Assembly: GCA_002751075.1 (NCBI GenBank)
Contig: NAOQ01000256.1
Location: forward strand, 74,261 to 85,092
Length of the DNA stretch: 10,832 bases
Direction of reading: 5' to 3'
Source: Ichthyophonus hoferi
Lineage: Eukaryota > Opisthokonta > Ichthyosporea > Ichthyophonida > Ichthyophonidae
Part shown: positions 8,818 through 10,832 of the stretch, one piece after another
Layout of the letters: each line of letters begins with the position of its first letter
How positions within the stretch are numbered: the stretch's first letter is position 1
Made by a program: the position numbers and the translations under genes
The notes under the pieces: model-generated
The model's input: the letters and a program-made list of their open reading frames with translations, nothing else
Databases searched by the model: none
What the model was told of the DNA's origin: nothing

Positions 8818-8951
8818 TGGCTATTAAGTATGGATAAGAACATATACCTACCAATGATTTTTGACCATACAAAAATACTAAAATGATAATGTAGGTTAAC
8901 TGGATGAAAATCAGTTTAGCCGACCCGGAATAGATTAATAAAATATTTACG

Positions 8952-8990
8952 ATAAAAATAAAAATAAAAATAAAAAAATAAATAAAAATA
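8952..8990. repeat. A-rich (TAAAAA)n simple repeat
   Basis: About six imperfect copies of a TAAAAA-type unit, with small length changes towards the right end. On the minus strand this is a T-rich stretch about 100 bases after the VTC stop codon, within its likely 3' UTR. Confidence 0.8.
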
Positions 8991-9089
8991 TCCATGAATA
9001 TATATGTGTGTTTCTATACGATAATACTCTTATCTCATCCTATCCTATCACATCACACCACATTACCGTACACATTATCTTATTTGCCG

Positions 9090-9582
9090 TCACTCTGGGT
9101 TGGTCCAATGAATAGGGTTTAGACCATGTTGCATAAACCACACAATATAATTCACAACGACAACTAGAACAAACAATCCCACCAATGCCATTGGTCCTAC
9201 GGTACTATAGTACGGGCCAGGGTCCTTTCTACAAATCAGCATGTCTCTCCATAAATAGAGATAGAGAGAATACGCAAGGATTAAGATAGATACAGGTAAT
9301 AGACTGAGGCCTGCAATACGCGAGGTGAGCGACGACGGTCCTGTTACCTCTAGATTCATAAGGGCCAAGGCTATGGTTGCCATCATAGTTGCAGTATGTA
9401 TCCAGTGGAGAAAGGTTCGTTCGTTCGCCATATGTATCTGCAGGGAGAGGGTGGCGTGGTGAGTATGCTATGATGGGTTAGGTGGAAATATTATGGTAGC
9501 ATAGCATGATAGGCTAGATAAGCATTCATATATATGCAATAGTATTAAAACTGAGATGCACTTTCAGGCTTTAGCCCCAGAG

Positions 9583-9613
<31 letters not shown>

Positions 9614-10631
9614 CTATATCCTATACTACATATTACATTATATTACACAATTCTACAATTCATTAAAATCCCAAGGGTATTAATTAATCAATAATCAATA
9701 ATACCAACCTTCGGATTGGCATACACAGCCACTGCACTCCTATTCTGATTGCCAGTTTCCTCATTACTTTTCTTCAAATCTTTCAATGCTTTGACGTTCT
9801 TATTCTTTCTTCTTCTCAAATCATTGGCTGTTTGGTCTAGATGATTACCCCTTTCGTGTGACATTCGCCTATCAGCATACAGTCCTGGTTGCATGCTGTG
9901 ATATGGTTGGTAGGCTACAGCTGGGGCTTTAGCCAATCCCTGCATTAGAGGCTCGCCTTCTGATAGGCGGAGATCCTGTTTAAATTATAATGGTGGTGTG
10001 AGAGAGGATGGATATTAATGGTCAGATATGAGAGGATGATAGTGTGTATCTACAATCCGAACCTTAACATAAACTATACTTAGCATGTATCTCGTGGACA
10101 TCTTTAAGTGTTACAGTATATGCAATCAGCACCTTTATTTGTAAATCAATATGATTATTGGCAAATTAAAAGGCATTTCCTCACCCTCATGCATATATCA
10201 TTAGTAATGGATTATGATACTATACCTGACTATTACCCAATGAAAAACAGCGTCAAATATATAGCCAATCATTCCTGCCATGATGGCTAAAGAGCCATCA
10301 AACTCAATTATATATATATATAATTGAAATGCATTAAAATATACTCAATTGAAAGCTAAGGTCTATCACCAGTGCTCACCTTCTCCAACTGAGGGAGCCA
10401 ATAAGGTAACAGCCTTAATTTCTTCTCCAATAATAAGGTGCATGCGTGGGCAAACTTGCTAAATTTAGGTACCGGTTCTACCATCTGACTATCTACCATG
10501 TGTCCTAACCATTGGGGCACGTGCTCAGTAGAACACATACGAGTGGTTACTGTAACTACCACATAAGGAAATGATTTAAGCTCATCCACTGGCAAATGCT
10601 CATTGTTAGGCGGATTGCTGGTGCCTGCGTC
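9090..10631 (-). CDS. VTC-family polyphosphate polymerase complex subunit, 3' part (VTC domain end and DUF202)
   Basis: On the minus strand, exons 10631-10380 (84 residues), 9975-9709 (89) and 9437-9090 (115 plus stop) join in phase 0. The gene continues past the right edge. Exon one is the end of the VTC core: FPYVVVTVTTR, then VPQWLGHMVD, VPKFSKFAHA and LPYWLPQLEK, continuing into DLRLSEG. Exon two is a charged linker with a lysine/arginine stretch (RRRKNKNVKALKDLKK). Exon three starts IHMANERTFLHW and has three hydrophobic segments, LWRD and DPGPYYSTVGP, the DUF202 membrane domain. By family knowledge, VTC complexes make polyphosphate from ATP and pass it into vacuoles or acidocalcisomes; the usual architecture is SPX-VTC-DUF202. 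The PKFSK lysines are kept, but threonines replace the Glu and Lys of the usual EVKL-type strand, which suggests a Vtc2/Vtc3-like rather than Vtc4-like subunit. Acceptors have pyrimidine-rich tracts; donors are AAG|GTGAGC and AAG|GTTGGT. Confidence 0.92.
9438..9708 (-). other. Last intron of the VTC gene
   Basis: This 271-base phase-0 intron has donor AAG|GTTGGT and a strongly pyrimidine-rich acceptor ending CCCTCTCCCTGCAG. The splice joins YANPK to IHMANERTF, which restores the conserved PK-x3-ANERTF entry into DUF202. It contains a TA microsatellite at 9583-9608. Confidence 0.85.
9583..9608. repeat. (TA)13 microsatellite in a VTC intron
   Basis: Thirteen uninterrupted TA dinucleotides lie in the last VTC intron. 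The array is likely length-variable between individuals and has no evident function. Confidence 0.9.
10281..10300. repeat. Hairpin, 8-bp stem and 4-base loop
   Basis: TGATGGCT, the loop AAAG, then AGCCATCA: a perfect 8-bp stem. It lies in the VTC intron about 80 bases inside the donor and can fold in RNA of either strand. Confidence 0.75.
10304..10327. repeat. 24-bp perfect palindrome with TA core
   Basis: TCAATT, a central alternating TA run, and AATTGA form a perfect 24-bp palindrome, three bases after the hairpin at 10281-10300 and inside the VTC intron. The TA core makes much of the symmetry trivial; the TCAA/TTGA arms extend it. Confidence 0.75.
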
Positions 10632-10832
10632 CTATATATAGAGATATATTAAATATTAAATATACAGGGGGGTGATGATAGGGTTAGGGTTTGGAAGGTA
10701 AGGCTTAGAAGATGTATTTGCACTATATTGACATGGAATTAAGTCTAAATACACAACAGACACCATACCACACTATATACTATATACCATATACCACACT
10801 ATATATTATATACCATTTACTACACTATACAA
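10632..10832 (-). other. Partial upstream intron of the VTC gene
   Basis: The next upstream VTC intron enters from the right edge; at least 201 bases are visible. Its acceptor TATATATAG|GAC is phase 0. A pyrimidine-rich stretch with CCCTAACCC lies about 40-60 bases upstream of the acceptor on the minus strand. No exon is recognisable in the visible part, and its outer end is a minisatellite. Confidence 0.7.
10768..10832. repeat. 26-bp minisatellite running off the window
   Basis: A 26-bp unit starting CCACACTATATA occurs at 10768-10793 and 10794-10819 with two differences. A third, partial copy starts at 10820 and is cut by the window end. It lies in the VTC intron, and its full copy number is unknown. 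Confidence 0.75.

Larger units (their letters stand above)
7964..9089. other. Spacer between convergent BTG/Tob and VTC genes
   Basis: It contains the 3' ends of two convergent genes. No further coding region is supported: the minus-strand open frames at 8321-8542 and 8813-8995 show no family features, and the second is partly translated simple repeat. Plus-strand AATAAA hexamers occur at 8664-8669 and 8768-8773, rather far from the BTG stop. TTTATT at 8812-8817 reads AATAAA on the minus strand and could serve the VTC gene. A CA-rich microsatellite and an A-rich repeat also lie here. Confidence 0.55.
9976..10379 (-). other. Internal intron of the VTC gene
   Basis: This 404-base phase-0 intron has donor AAG|GTGAGC and acceptor TTTAAACAG, with a CT-rich stretch upstream on the minus strand. 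The splice joins LPQLEK to DLRLSEG, matching the conserved VTC continuation. It holds two adjacent inverted repeats at 10281-10300 and 10304-10327. The plus-strand open frame at 10108-10290 lies antisense in the intron and is not supported as a gene. Confidence 0.85.

Noticed and set aside
10517-10522. CACGTG, the core of Pho4-type phosphate-response sites
   Set aside because: It lies inside the VTC coding exon, in the codons for His-Val of EHVPQW, not in a promoter; a chance hexamer is enough to explain it.
10679-10692. Telomere-like TAGGGTTAGGGTTT
   Set aside because: Only about two TTAGGG units are present. On the minus strand the stretch is part of the pyrimidine-rich tract upstream of a VTC acceptor, with CCCTAACCC as a likely branch region, which explains it without a telomere.

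Overview
The window is eukaryotic nuclear DNA. It has AT-rich, low-complexity spacers, long AT-rich introns with GT-AG borders, a CTAAC branch-site-like motif before one acceptor, and coding exons of clearly more balanced composition. Three protein genes can be supported: an F-box protein with leucine-rich repeats (LRRs), a BTG/Tob-family protein, and the 3' part of a vacuolar transporter chaperone (VTC) protein. BTG/Tob proteins are known mainly from animals, their unicellular relatives and early-diverging fungi, while SPX-VTC-DUF202 proteins are typical of fungi and several protist groups. Together they suggest an opisthokont microbe, either an early-diverging fungus or a unicellular holozoan. 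The species cannot be fixed from this sequence.

Layout: 1-2308 is spacer with small repeats and one GC-rich hairpin. 2359-3756 (+) is an intronless 465-residue F-box/LRR protein, preceded by a pyrimidine tract and followed by an AATAAA signal. 3757-6129 is spacer with a diverged duplication of about 77 bp and, near its end, a 30-bp perfect palindrome. 6130-7963 (+) is the BTG/Tob gene, with exons at 6130-6387, 7354-7497 and (less certain) 7919-7963. 7964-9089 is spacer between convergent genes. 9090-10631 (-) holds the last three exons of the VTC gene (10380-10631, 9709-9975 and 9090-9437); its SPX domain and most of the catalytic core lie beyond the right edge.

The three genes do not form an evident pathway. 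By family they concern protein turnover (SCF ubiquitin ligase), mRNA deadenylation (CCR4-NOT) and polyphosphate synthesis at acidic organelle membranes. The points most worth a second look are these. The VTC segment appears to lack the conserved catalytic-core glutamate, which would fit a non-catalytic Vtc2/Vtc3-like subunit. The LRR domain is a very regular run of 22-residue repeats with threonine where the usual asparagine stands. The 3' end of the BTG/Tob gene allows two splice models. All splice junctions in the preferred models are phase 0. No transposon, tRNA, rRNA, CRISPR array or viral element was recognised, and no clear novel system is claimed.
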